From positions 62,001 to 126,000 of the forward strand of contig CBDATC010000002.1 of the NCBI GenBank assembly GCA_965199765.1: 64,000 bases of DNA, given 5' to 3'. The notes beneath the pieces are model-generated. The model was given only the letters and a program-made list of their open reading frames with translations. It had not been told where the DNA came from and searched no databases. Of this stretch, positions 45,137 through 54,394 are shown one piece after another; positions within the stretch are counted from its first letter, which is position 1, and each line of letters opens with the position of its first letter. The stretch comes from JAPOXR01 sp965199765. Lineage in GTDB: Bacteria; Pseudomonadota; Alphaproteobacteria; Rhodobacterales; Rhodobacteraceae. A program made the position numbers and the translations under genes.

Positions 45137-45364
45137 CGGCCCTCCCCTCCGCAGCGGAAATCACCGCCGCCCATTCGGGCCACAGGACAGGTGTGCGCGG
45201 AATCCGCCTCGACGCACTAAAACCGCCGGCAGACCCGTCGAAATGTCGGAAATCAGCCGGAAATCCAGCCGCGGAGACCCGAAAGCCGCCGCATCCAGTC
45301 TCCGTCAACCGCCGTTGAACTGTTCTAAAATGCAGAATCAGGGGGTTTTTAAACTGGCACGAAA

Positions 45365-45405
45365 GTAGTGTCCAGAATCGTTCGCACTTTCAGTCATGCG
45401 ACGGC
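45365..45405 (+). repeat. IS256 left terminal inverted repeat
   Basis: Begins GTAGTGTCCAGAATCG and matches the reverse complement of 46681-46721 over 41 bases with a single difference (G against T at base 16). Confidence 0.92.
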
Positions 45406-45477
45406 GGGTGATAACGTATAGAATCTTTCGCACATTTGCATTTGCCGGTGGTTCCTTTCAGAAAGAGAGGACCGACA

Positions 45478-46692
45478 ATGGACAAGAAAGACGACAATCC
45501 GATGGGAAAAGTAGTTCACATCGATGAGGCGAGGATCAAGGATCACTTGGGTGAAATGGTCAGGGACGCGGTTGAGGTGACGCTGAACACGATGCTGGAT
45601 GCCGAAGCCGATCGACTTTGCGGCGCGGCTCGATACGAACGAACCGAAGCGCGCAGGGACACCCGCGCGGGCGGTTATGACCGCAAGCTCCACACCAAGG
45701 CGGGCGAGGTCAGACTGAAGGTTCCGAAGCTTCGCCGCACAACCTTCGAGACAGCCGTCATTGAACGCTATCGCCGCCGTGAGAGCAGCGTCGAAGAAGC
45801 CATAATCGAGATGTATCCAGCAGGTGTTTCGACGCGCCGTGTCGAGGATGTCACCGAAGCTCTGTGGGACGTGAGAGTATCCCCTTCGACGGTGTCGAGC
45901 CTCAACAAGAAGATCTATGACAAGATCGAGGCCTGGCGCAATGCGCCGATCAAAGGCAGGCATCCATATGTCTATCTCGACGGTATCGTCATGAAGTGCA
46001 GCTGGGCGGGCGAAGTGCACAACTTATCGCTTCTGGTTGCCATCGGCGTGACCTCTGAAGGTTATCGGGAGGTGCTCGGCGTCTGCGAGGGGGCCAAGGA
46101 AGACAAATCAGGCTGGAGCGCTTTCCTGCGCCACCTGGTCGACCGCGGCCTGAAGGGCGTGGAACTGATCATCTCGGATGCTTGCCGGGGTTTGACCGAA
46201 AGCGCGGCGGAGTATTTGCCTGATGCGCGCTGGCAGCGCTGCACGGTGCATTTTTATCGCAATGTCTTCAGTCATGTGCCGAAAACCAAAGTGCGCAAGG
46301 TCGCGCGCATGCTCAAAGCGATCCATGCTCAGGAGAGCCGGGAAACAGCGGCCATGAAAGCCGAGGCTGTGGTTGCCGAACTGCGGGCCATGAGGCTGAA
46401 CAAAGCGGCTGATCTGGTCGAAGGGAAGATCCGGGAGACCCTCGGCTATTACAGCTTCCCCGACAGCCATTGGCGCAAAATCAGGACGAACAATCCGCTG
46501 GAGCGGCTGATGAAGGAGATTCGAAGACGGACCAGGGTCGTCGGGGCCTTTCCCGATGGTCAATCCTGTCTTTGCCTGGCTGCGGCCAGGTTGAAACACA
46601 TCGCCGGAACACAGTGGAGCACGCGAAAGTATATGGACATGGAGCCGCTGCGCGAGATGAACCTTCAATATAACGGAGCCGCCGTCGCATGA
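45478..46692 (+). CDS. IS256-family transposase (MULE type)
   Basis: 404-residue DDE transposase. Catalytic residues lie in YVYLDGIVMKC, ELIISDACRGL and NNPLERLMKEIRRRTRVVGA, and the zinc-like C...H segment RCTVHFYRNVFSHV is typical of the IS256/Mutator group. The N-terminal part shows LCGAARYERTEARRDTRAG. I start at ATG 45478, with GAGAGGA upstream; the frame reaches back to 45436. The last codons run into the right inverted repeat. No frameshift or early stop is seen. Confidence 0.94.
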   Translation: MDKKDDNPMGKVVHIDEARIKDHLGEMVRDAVEVTLNTMLDAEADRLCGAARYERTEARRDTRAGGYDRKLHTKAGEVRLKVPKLRRTTFETAVIERYRRRESSVEEAIIEMYPAGVSTRRVEDVTEALWDVRVSPSTVSSLNKKIYDKIEAWRNAPIKGRHPYVYLDGIVMKCSWAGEVHNLSLLVAIGVTSEGYREVLGVCEGAKEDKSGWSAFLRHLVDRGLKGVELIISDACRGLTESAAEYLPDARWQRCTVHFYRNVFSHVPKTKVRKVARMLKAIHAQESRETAAMKAEAVVAELRAMRLNKAADLVEGKIRETLGYYSFPDSHWRKIRTNNPLERLMKEIRRRTRVVGAFPDGQSCLCLAAARLKHIAGTQWSTRKYMDMEPLREMNLQYNGAAVA

Positions 46693-46721
46693 CTGAAAGT
46701 GCGAAAGATTCTGGACACTAC
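46681..46721 (-). repeat. IS256 right terminal inverted repeat
   Basis: Reverse-complement partner of 45365-45405, one mismatch over 41 bases. It includes the transposase stop codon. Confidence 0.92.
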
Positions 46722-46816
46722 CCGGCGGGTTTCGCGATAACCTGAACGTGGGCCGAATCCGTGACCGTATCGCACGTCAGTAGGGAGACTTAACCGATGT
46801 CTGCCGTTGCATGCGC

Positions 46817-49800
46817 TTAATCACACGCATTTTCTGGCCTCTGGTCTTCCAGCGCACGGATTTGAGTAATTTCAGGTACAGCTTCCCATAGAAGTGTAGG
46901 ATTACTGTTTTTTCGCAGAGATTTGTAAAGGTTAAGATCACGCGATACGCGGCTGTTCTTGCCCGTCGCAACCGCGGCTATGCCGCGAACCGCACGATAT
47001 GCGCCTTTTTTTGCCCATATAGGAATCGCCAGCAGAGATGGCGTGATCACTAATGTCAGCAACGTCGCGGTTCCAAGCCCAAAGACAACAGCTGATGCCA
47101 GCTGCTTCCACCAGAGTGCTGCAGGCGTATCGACAGTATAGCCACCATCCACTACGTTGATGGCAAATCCGAAGACCATGGGCATCAAGCCGGTGATCGT
47201 TGTGATGGATGTCAGCATCACCGGCCGGATACGAAGCTCCGCGGTGCGAATGATCGCTTCAATCTTCGGCATGGTTTTCGAATATTCCTGATAAGTGTCA
47301 ATCAGCACAATGTTATTGTTAACGACGATTCCTGCCAAAGCGACAACTCCAACGCCGCTCATTATGATTGAGAATGGCTGCTGCATGATGATTAACCCAA
47401 GCAACACGCCAACCGAGGATATGACCACAGCCAGCAAAACAAGAACTGCATTGTAGAAGCTGTTGAACTGCGCCAAAAGCACTGCGAACATCAGCCCCAG
47501 CGCACCCAAAAAAGCCTGAATAAGAAACTTCTCACTTTCCGCCTGCTCGGCTTGATCGCCAGTCCACTGCCAAGACACGCTGTTCGGCAGGTCCGCGTCG
47601 TTTTCCAACCAGTCAGATATCACCGCTATTCGCTCGTTCGGCGTGATCGGCTTGCCTTCACTGTTTGTTAACCCAAACTGCAGATCGGCTTTGATATCGA
47701 TGTAACGAGTTTGGTCGAATCGAGAGATTTCACCGACTTTAGGAACCGGGACGCGCAAGACAAAATTCGAAAGCGGAACCAGTCCATTTGGTGTGCGCAC
47801 TCTCAGCGAATCCAGCGTCGAAAGGTGTCTGTCCTCTTCTGGAAAACGAGCCCTCACATCGATCTCGCCGTCATAGGTCGGCACCCGAATGGAGCCAACT
47901 CGAATACCCCGTGTCACCATTTGAATCATGGCGCCAATCGTAGTGACATCGGTTTGGTAGCGCCCAGCCTCTTGCATATCGATATCGATTTTCCAGTCTA
48001 TTCCCGGCAGCGGGCTGGTGTCCTCGACGAAGGTAAGAGCCGGCAGTTTGTCCATATACGAGCGGGTATGGCTGACGGCGTCTAAGAGCTCATCCCAGTT
48101 CGCTCCAGTGAACCGGAGGTGAATTGGCTTTCCTTGGCTCGGTCCGCCGTTTGAAGACTCCTGCACGTCAGCCTGTATTCCAGGGATGTTCTTTAGACGG
48201 TCTTCTATCAGCGCTTGAATATTGCGTGAATCAGCGGAGATCCCGCCGGCTTTCTGACGGTCTTCCCAGCGGTCGAATTCAATTTGGATGACTCCGATCG
48301 TATCAACAGGCTTCGATCCTCCCTCCGCCTCCTGAAGACCTCCGGCACCGGTGAAAGCAAAGACCGAGGAAATACCCTCTGTGCCTACGATGGCATTTTC
48401 AACGATCTTCACCAATGAATCTTTTTCTGCCAAGCTAAGATTTCCACGGGCGCGGACGAACACCTGTAGTTGCTCGGGTTCGGTATCGACAAAGAACTCG
48501 ACCCCGTAATTGTTATCGCCGTAATATCTGAAGACCCCGACAACTGCGATGAAGGCGGCGACGACACACACAATCGGCATGATTGGGTTGCCGACAACAA
48601 ATTGCATGATGTAGCCGAACAAAGAACGTTTTCCGGATCCCATCAGTTTGCGTCGGCGCTTCGGAATTCGGATGGAGCCGGTGACTATCGACAAAAAGAA
48701 GGCATTGACTGCGAACAGGATCACTCCTGGCAATGCGGCATAGGTAGAAGCCGTAGAACTCGTTCCGCTGAATATCCGAGATGGATTCAGCATGACTGCA
48801 GCCGCGAAGAGAAGCATTGCCAAGACGCAGAGAAGCAGTAGCAGTCGGACCAAAATATGCGTTCTCGCGAGCCCTTCGGATATGCGGCTTAGACTATTGC
48901 TGATCTGACCGGCAACACCACCGACCACCGGGAGGAAGATCAAAGCAACCACAAGAGATGCCGACAAAACAAAAATTATCGTAACCGGCAGAGTTGCCAT
49001 GAATTGGCCGGCGAATCCGGGCCAGAACAGCATCGGCAAAAAAGCGCATAAAGTTGTGGCCGTGGATGACACGATTGGCCAAAACATCCGTTTCGAAGCA
49101 TGCGCGAAAGCATCAAAAGGAGGTGATCCTTCCTTGATGCGCCGGTCGGCAAGCTCAACGATCACAATTGCGCTGTCAACAAGCATGCCGACAGCAAGTA
49201 TAAGCCCGAACATTACAATGTTCGAGATTGAAACACCCATGATGGCCAACAGCATGAAGCAAATCACGAACGACGACGGAATTGCAAAGCCAACGAGAAG
49301 GGAGGAGCGAGATCCTAAAGTCGCCAAAACCACGATCATTACGAGCGCAACAGCCGTGAGCACGGAACTTTCGAGCTGAGTTACCATGTCCTTAACATTC
49401 GTGCTCTGATCTTGGGCGAAATCAATCCGCACCGCATTCTGAAGAGCCATGGGCCAGCTGTTCCGCTCCTCCTGAACGGTTTGCCGGACAAGAGCGGCTG
49501 TATCAATGACATTCTCGCCCAGCCGCTTTACCACTTGCATGGCGACGGTGGGTTCGGCGTTATGTCTGGCGAATCCGCTTCGATCTTCAAAAGTCATTCG
49601 GACTTCGGCAATATCACCGAGTTTTACCACTCGGTCGCCAACAACCTTGATCGGCAGGCTTTCGATATTGGTTAGATTGTCGAAAGCAGACGGAATGCGC
49701 ACAGCAAATGCGCCTTGTTCGGTTTCAACTTCGCCTGCGGGAATAAGCCGGTTATTCCGTGTGAATACACTGATCAGCTCATCGGCAGAGATGTCGTATG

Positions 49801-50380
49801 CGTCCAGCTGCAGCGGTTTGATGATGACTTCAACCATTTGCGCGCGTCTGCCGGTGAACCCAACTTCAAGGATTGATGGCAGTGACTCGAGCCGGTCTTT
49901 GATGTCCTCCCCGATATCCAAAAGAACTCGTTCTTGCACATCGCCTGACAGAACCACAACAATGATAGGAAAGTCTGAAAAACTAAATTCATTGACAGTC
50001 GGTTCTTCTGCGCCTTCTGGGAATTCAGCTTGGGCACGACTGACCAGGTCACGGATATCGGCTAGCATTTCGGCCTTATCCAAACCAAATTCAAAATTTA
50101 AAGCGATTCCAGCATAACCCTCCGCTGCGGTTGAATACATTTCTTTGAGACCGTCGACCTGCGCTAACCGGGCTTCAAGGGGCAGGACAATGAGTCTTTC
50201 AGCGTCTTCGGGTGAGATTCCAGGAAACGGCACTGAGATGAAGAACGATGGAATCTCAATGTCGGGAGCACCGTCCTTTGGCAAAGTCACGTATGCGGTC
50301 ACGCCAGATGTGATCGCGAGCGCGACGCAAGCGATGACCATTCGCCAGTGGTTGACCGCCCAATCAACAATTCTGATCAA
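46817..50380 (-). CDS. Efflux RND transporter permease, AcrB/HAE-like
   Basis: Proton-driven inner-membrane pump of the AcrB/MdtB superfamily, 1187 residues, 100 or more above usual. The N-terminus VNHWRMVIACVALAITSG and LPKDGAPDIEIP are typical; helix 4 reads GLILAVGMLVDSAIVIVEL with the proton-relay Asp, and GVVALAGIVVNNNIVLIDTY marks helix 10. The extra length lies mainly around residues 510-590, where two additional hydrophobic stretches (LLLLCVLAMLLFAAAVML and LPGVILFAVNAFFLSIVTG) are inserted before helix 7. It overlaps its adaptor gene by 4 bases. No outer-membrane channel gene is adjacent, and the substrate is unknown. Its 3' end lies 95 bases from the IS256 end. Confidence 0.92.
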   Translation of the reverse strand: MIRIVDWAVNHWRMVIACVALAITSGVTAYVTLPKDGAPDIEIPSFFISVPFPGISPEDAERLIVLPLEARLAQVDGLKEMYSTAAEGYAGIALNFEFGLDKAEMLADIRDLVSRAQAEFPEGAEEPTVNEFSFSDFPIIVVVLSGDVQERVLLDIGEDIKDRLESLPSILEVGFTGRRAQMVEVIIKPLQLDAYDISADELISVFTRNNRLIPAGEVETEQGAFAVRIPSAFDNLTNIESLPIKVVGDRVVKLGDIAEVRMTFEDRSGFARHNAEPTVAMQVVKRLGENVIDTAALVRQTVQEERNSWPMALQNAVRIDFAQDQSTNVKDMVTQLESSVLTAVALVMIVVLATLGSRSSLLVGFAIPSSFVICFMLLAIMGVSISNIVMFGLILAVGMLVDSAIVIVELADRRIKEGSPPFDAFAHASKRMFWPIVSSTATTLCAFLPMLFWPGFAGQFMATLPVTIIFVLSASLVVALIFLPVVGGVAGQISNSLSRISEGLARTHILVRLLLLLCVLAMLLFAAAVMLNPSRIFSGTSSTASTYAALPGVILFAVNAFFLSIVTGSIRIPKRRRKLMGSGKRSLFGYIMQFVVGNPIMPIVCVVAAFIAVVGVFRYYGDNNYGVEFFVDTEPEQLQVFVRARGNLSLAEKDSLVKIVENAIVGTEGISSVFAFTGAGGLQEAEGGSKPVDTIGVIQIEFDRWEDRQKAGGISADSRNIQALIEDRLKNIPGIQADVQESSNGGPSQGKPIHLRFTGANWDELLDAVSHTRSYMDKLPALTFVEDTSPLPGIDWKIDIDMQEAGRYQTDVTTIGAMIQMVTRGIRVGSIRVPTYDGEIDVRARFPEEDRHLSTLDSLRVRTPNGLVPLSNFVLRVPVPKVGEISRFDQTRYIDIKADLQFGLTNSEGKPITPNERIAVISDWLENDADLPNSVSWQWTGDQAEQAESEKFLIQAFLGALGLMFAVLLAQFNSFYNAVLVLLAVVISSVGVLLGLIIMQQPFSIIMSGVGVVALAGIVVNNNIVLIDTYQEYSKTMPKIEAIIRTAELRIRPVMLTSITTITGLMPMVFGFAINVVDGGYTVDTPAALWWKQLASAVVFGLGTATLLTLVITPSLLAIPIWAKKGAYRAVRGIAAVATGKNSRVSRDLNLYKSLRKNSNPTLLWEAVPEITQIRALEDQRPENACD

Positions 50381-51525
50381 AGTGCAATCTCTCCGAATGT
50401 AAGAGTGACGGGTGAGCCATCAATAACAAATTCTTGGCCGACAATGATCACATCGGCCACATCGGGCAGACCGGTCACCCAAACACCGTTTGCTGTTTCG
50501 CGCAGAATGTCAACCGCGAAAAATTTAGCCTTATTGTCAATGGCCGCTTTAACCCCCAAGATCCCTTCGTCATTCAAGGTTAGCGCAGATTGTGGGATCA
50601 GATGCGCGTTTTCTCGTTCAGTTGCAATGAATGCCTGAGCGGCCGCGCCGTCCCGAATGCTGAGATCTTTGTTATCGATAGTGATTTCGAGCTGAAATGT
50701 TCGTGTGGTCGGATCAGCCGAACGCGAGACAAAAGTTACGTTGCCAACCGCAGTTCGCCCTGAGAAAAACCGTATGAGGGATGTGTTGCCCACTTCGATA
50801 CGCTCGACTTCGATCTCCGATGCGTAGCCGACAAATTTAATCGGGTCCAGTTGGACGATCCGAGCGCAAAGCGAACCGGGCTGCAGAAGAGAGCCAAGTT
50901 CTGCGGTGTCGGTTTCAAGCAATCCCTCAAATGGTGCGGTTTTGGTCAATCGGGAAATCGCGTCTTCAGCACGTTTATAGGCCGCCTCCGCGGACTGCAA
51001 AGCGGCAAGCGCCGAATTTCGACGGGTTTCAGATGCAAATCCGTCTTCCGCCAGCTGCGTTGCGGTTCGCTCGTTCAGGCGGGCTTCCTCAAGCCTTGCC
51101 CGTGCTTCGGCAAGGTTTGCTTCTGTTGGCCCGGGATCGGTTTGGCAAAGAGTCTGGCCCTTCTGAACAAAAGCGCCTTTTCGCAGCGGCTCGTTGATCA
51201 CGATACCAGAAACCTGTGATCTGACTTCAACGAACCGCATTGCCTCGGTTTGACCCCGAATGGTAATCCCATTTTCAATTGGCGAGGCTTCAGAATTCAT
51301 GGCAATTACACTGATTGGACGTTCAGCCGTTGATTCAGGTGCGCGTTGTTCAACCAGCTCCTGCACAGCTTCCGGCTGCGGACCATCAGTCTGTATTGCT
51401 GGACCTTCATCCGCGTTATTGCCGAACGTGCTGCGGGCAAACCCCAAAACGGTGTCACGTTCAATCACCAGGCCGTAGAGCGCAGCGGCAACAGCGACGG
51501 CAGTCAGTATTGAAACAATCCGCAT
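50377..51525 (-). CDS. RND efflux periplasmic adaptor subunit
   Basis: Membrane-fusion protein linking the RND pump to an outer-membrane channel, 382 residues. One N-terminal hydrophobic anchor is followed by a linker rich in Pro, Glu and Gln, a lipoyl-like half (VEVRSQVSGIVINEPLRKG), a helical hairpin (about residues 130-190), the second lipoyl half (TAPFEGLLETDTAELGSLL) and the beta-barrel. It ends in the ATG overlap with the pump gene. No lipobox is seen, so it is anchored by its helix. Confidence 0.92.
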   Translation of the reverse strand: MRIVSILTAVAVAAALYGLVIERDTVLGFARSTFGNNADEGPAIQTDGPQPEAVQELVEQRAPESTAERPISVIAMNSEASPIENGITIRGQTEAMRFVEVRSQVSGIVINEPLRKGAFVQKGQTLCQTDPGPTEANLAEARARLEEARLNERTATQLAEDGFASETRRNSALAALQSAEAAYKRAEDAISRLTKTAPFEGLLETDTAELGSLLQPGSLCARIVQLDPIKFVGYASEIEVERIEVGNTSLIRFFSGRTAVGNVTFVSRSADPTTRTFQLEITIDNKDLSIRDGAAAQAFIATERENAHLIPQSALTLNDEGILGVKAAIDNKAKFFAVDILRETANGVWVTGLPDVADVIIVGQEFVIDGSPVTLTFGEIAL

Positions 51526-51647
51526 GATGAAATTTAGTGCCTGAAAGAAGCTAACTTAGCCGTAAGTATAAGAATGAGTAACAGAGTACACAAGATAACG
51601 TAAATTTGCCTTACCAAAGGAAAGGAACACTTCCAATTGAACCCCAT

Positions 51648-52079
51648 TCAGTTATCTGGCACCCATTTAAGAATGTGCTCAGCCAAAGCGACAACTTTGC
51701 CATTTTGGTTTTCAACAACAATTTCGGCGATCGACCGGCGTCTCCGCGCATCAATGGACTTGACTTTGTAGCGGACCGTAACGGTGTCACCGAAGAACAC
51801 GGGAGCGGTAAACCGAATGCGGTCGTATCCGAGTGAAACCGGTGTTTCACCTGGACTGTCGCAGCAGCTGATCAACCGAGTTGCTGCGGTTGACATATAT
51901 CCAATAATCAGGGCGCCGTGCGCGATTCTTTGGCCATAACGCGATTGCTGCATATATTGAGCATTGACATGGTTTGGAGCGAAGTCCCCCGAAATTCCGG
52001 CAAAGGCGTAGACATCCGACTCCGAGACGGTCTTGGCGAACGAAACCTCCGTTCCGACTTTCACATGGAATTCTGACAC
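51648..52079 (-). CDS. MaoC-like (R)-specific enoyl hydratase
   Basis: Single hot-dog-fold protein of 143 residues from the MaoC/PhaJ group, which hydrates trans-2-enoyl-CoA to (R)-3-hydroxyacyl-CoA. The catalytic segment AGISGDFAPNHVN has the conserved Asp and His, and YGQRIAHGALIIGYMS is the usual following block. Start is GTG 52079 with GGAGAAG 6 bases upstream. It lies between an oxidoreductase gene and the RND adaptor on the same strand; the actual acyl substrate is not known. Confidence 0.9.
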   Translation of the reverse strand: MSEFHVKVGTEVSFAKTVSESDVYAFAGISGDFAPNHVNAQYMQQSRYGQRIAHGALIIGYMSTAATRLISCCDSPGETPVSLGYDRIRFTAPVFFGDTVTVRYKVKSIDARRRRSIAEIVVENQNGKVVALAEHILKWVPDN

Positions 52080-52110
52080 GTGTATCTTCTCCGATCAAAA
52101 AAACAGCGAA

Positions 52111-53178
52111 TTATAGCGTAGTCGAAACGGTTTGACTCGCGCCAGAGTCCGCGGCCGCGAGAAGTGCCAGCGCGGTTTCCAAGGTTCGTGTTGCGTCTTG
52201 CACAGAGATTCTTGGCGACTGGTGTCCGAGCGCCACCTCTGCAAAGTGCTCAATCTGGTGAACATAAGAATCCACATAGTCAAAGTCCAAGTCAAACCGG
52301 TTGATCGTCTGTGTCCAGTCGCCGTTCCGCTTATTTTGCTTCCATATGGCGAGATTAGGAAATTCCAGCGATCCTTCCGTTCCAGCGATGTGCAAATAAT
52401 TCTGACCGGAAGAGGGGCAGATGACATTCTCGCCGGTCGCGAATTCCCATCCCCAAGGCGAAATCACTCGGTCCGAAGCGGCAAATGTCCCTAGAACACC
52501 AGACTGAAAGCGAAGCGCGATCGCAGCTGCATCTTCTTTCTCGGTATGCTCGATCAAGTTTTCGGCAAAGGCTTGCACACTCGCAATGTCACCGAAAAGG
52601 TATCTGAGAAGATCGATTTCATGGGTCAAGTTTATCAGGACGGGGCCAGCAGCGCGTTCATTTCTCCATGCTTCAGAATAATATTCGGCGGGTTTGCGCA
52701 CGCCCCAGAGCCCGGCAATCATTACAATTCGACCCAAAGCGCCGGACCGAATAATCTTGCGCGCGTTCATCACCAGAGGCTGAAATCGCCGCTGGTGACC
52801 GACGAGGACAGGTTTTCCAGCGGCTTTCGCAGCAGAATCAATTTTTGTTGCATCAGCGACCGTGGAGGAAACAGGCTTTTCCACCAACACGCTGAGGCCA
52901 GCCTCCAAGCTCTTCAGAACCGGTTGCAAATGGCAATCAGTCGGGGTTGCGACCACGATGCCGTCAAGATCGACCGAGTGAAGCAGCTGATCCAATGTTG
53001 CAGCGCAGGCGATTCCGTTTCGCCGCAAAGTTGCAACAATATCCGCATTGGTTTCGACAACTCCTGCTAATTCCACTTTCCCGCTATGCCGAATGGCAGA
53101 GATATGCCTCTGCCCAGCGGTTCCCGCACCAATGATAGCGACTCGGGCCCGCAAACCGAATTCACCTAAATCCGGCAT
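52111..53178 (-). CDS. Gfo/Idh/MocA family oxidoreductase
   Basis: NAD(P)-dependent sugar/polyol dehydrogenase-type protein, about 355 residues. The Rossmann motif AIIGAGTAGQRHISAI and the EKP motif in LSVLVEKPVSSTVADA with catalytic Lys are present; LINLTHEIDLLRYLFGD supplies the conserved acid/His region. I start at ATG 53178 (PDLGEFGLRARV), since the upstream 29 codons to 53265 do not look coding; a later start is possible. Substrate unknown. It may be the first gene of a run with the MaoC-like gene and the pump. Confidence 0.87.
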   Translation of the reverse strand: MPDLGEFGLRARVAIIGAGTAGQRHISAIRHSGKVELAGVVETNADIVATLRRNGIACAATLDQLLHSVDLDGIVVATPTDCHLQPVLKSLEAGLSVLVEKPVSSTVADATKIDSAAKAAGKPVLVGHQRRFQPLVMNARKIIRSGALGRIVMIAGLWGVRKPAEYYSEAWRNERAAGPVLINLTHEIDLLRYLFGDIASVQAFAENLIEHTEKEDAAAIALRFQSGVLGTFAASDRVISPWGWEFATGENVICPSSGQNYLHIAGTEGSLEFPNLAIWKQNKRNGDWTQTINRFDLDFDYVDSYVHQIEHFAEVALGHQSPRISVQDATRTLETALALLAAADSGASQTVSTTL

Positions 53179-53691
53179 CTGGCAGAGTGACAAAACATGG
53201 CTAGGTCTTGGCCGTTGGTCAAAAGAGAGGACTCCACAGCGGCAATTGATGGTCAGTTCGAACAAATCACAAGTTTGAGTATTTGCGACGAATTGCCAAA
53301 TTTTGTTGCAGATTACAAAGACAAGTTACGATTGAAAATGGGCAGATGCCCCTCGGTTTGATCAGACGCGTCGATTGAGGCTTTTATTGTCGGTGGTGCG
53401 ATGAATAAGCGTTTGCGGTTGTGTTGCCGGTTGATCCCTGGGATGCGGAGATTCACTTCGATTTTGTTGATTGGTTGAGGAAGGAAGCGCCGATGAGCGC
53501 GTGAAATGGAATCTTCAATGCTTTTTGGTGTTCCTGAGCCTACTGTGAGAGTTTAAATCGGATCAGTCCGTGTTTTCATGTTGTGCTGGACGCATGATTG
53601 CCGACACGGTTCTCATGCCGACGCTATTTGATCATGCGATTGGAATTTTGAATCATTGTAGTTTAGAAGCCGGTTAATTTTGGAGGTAAGT
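53179..53691. other. Intergenic region between divergent genes
   Basis: About 510 bases between the Gfo/Idh gene and the TPR protein gene. The first 90 could be an N-terminal extension of the oxidoreductase. I see no RNA gene, long repeat or convincing open frame in the rest. Confidence 0.5.
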
Positions 53692-54348
53692 TTGGCCAAC
53701 ACAGATTCATTCATCGAGGAAGTCACCGAGGAAGTGCGCAGAGACCGCTTATTCGCCGCGTTTCGCAAATACGGCTGGATTGGCGTTGTCGCGATTCTGG
53801 CTGTTGTCGGCGCAGCGATTTTTCGAGAATGGAGCATTTCAGAGCGGGCATCAGCTGCACAGGCATTTGGGGATGGCGTTCTTTCAGGGTTATCCGCCGA
53901 AGATGCCGAACAGGCATTGACAGCGTTCAACGGACTGGAGACTAAGGGAGATCAGGCTGCTGTGGCTGGTTTCGCGAAGGCAGCGGCGCTCTTAGAAGAT
54001 GGGCGTGCAAGCGATGCAGCCGGCGAACTTGCTGCCATCGCAGGCAACGAATCCATTTCCCGGGTGTACCGGGATATAGCGGTGCTGAAAGAAATATGGA
54101 TTCTTGGGGACGAATTGAACAAAGCCGATGCTTTGGCGCGGCTTGCTCCGCTGGAGGTTCCGGGCGCGCCATTCCGTTTACTGGCGGCGGAAGCCAAGGC
54201 TTATGTTCACCTCAGGAATGGTGAAACCGCGGATGCCATAGAGACTCTGAAGAGCATAGAGCAAGATACACGCGTGCCGCCTGGACTGAGAAACAGAGTC
54301 TCGCAATTGCTGGCGATTTTGCAGCCGGGCGACGATGAAGAGTTATAG
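53692..54348 (+). CDS. TPR-like inner-membrane protein, YfgM-type
   Basis: 218-residue protein with a cytoplasmic N-terminus (TDSFIEEVTEEVRRDRLF), one membrane helix (YGWIGVVAILAVVGAAIF) and a periplasmic helical-repeat part, matching the YfgM-like/DUF2133 group found before bamB. E. coli YfgM is an ancillary factor of SecYEG. The start is TTG 53692, with GGAGG 5 bases upstream; a TTG at 53680 overlaps that site. bamB follows after 46 bases and der after that, the same order as in many Proteobacteria. Confidence 0.87.
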   Translation: MANTDSFIEEVTEEVRRDRLFAAFRKYGWIGVVAILAVVGAAIFREWSISERASAAQAFGDGVLSGLSAEDAEQALTAFNGLETKGDQAAVAGFAKAAALLEDGRASDAAGELAAIAGNESISRVYRDIAVLKEIWILGDELNKADALARLAPLEVPGAPFRLLAAEAKAYVHLRNGETADAIETLKSIEQDTRVPPGLRNRVSQLLAILQPGDDEEL

Positions 54349-54394
54349 TGCATCTGTAGCTGAACGATTTGAACAAAAACCGGAGTGATCAGCC

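Larger units (their letters stand above)
43640..45364 (+). mobile_element. Insertion sequence, ISNCY-like, ends unresolved
   Basis: An IS carrying one DDE transposase gene. The right limit is set by the start of the next IS at about 45365. Possible terminal sequences GGCATAAAAGTGG on the left and, inverted, GTGCCAGTTTAAAAAC on the right are only weakly similar. The 200 bases after the transposase are GC-rich and non-coding. The element differs from the host genes around it in base composition, visibly richer in G and C. Confidence 0.6.
45365..46721 (+). mobile_element. IS256-family insertion sequence, complete
   Basis: A 1357-base element bounded by 41-base inverted repeats with one mismatch (listed separately) and holding one intact transposase gene. 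The 8-9 bases outside the two ends (GCACGAAA and CCGGCGGG) do not match, so the target duplication made by IS256 elements on insertion is absent. Confidence 0.92.

Noticed and set aside
43640..46721. The two adjacent IS elements considered as a composite transposon
   Set aside because: They are of different families and carry no passenger gene between them.
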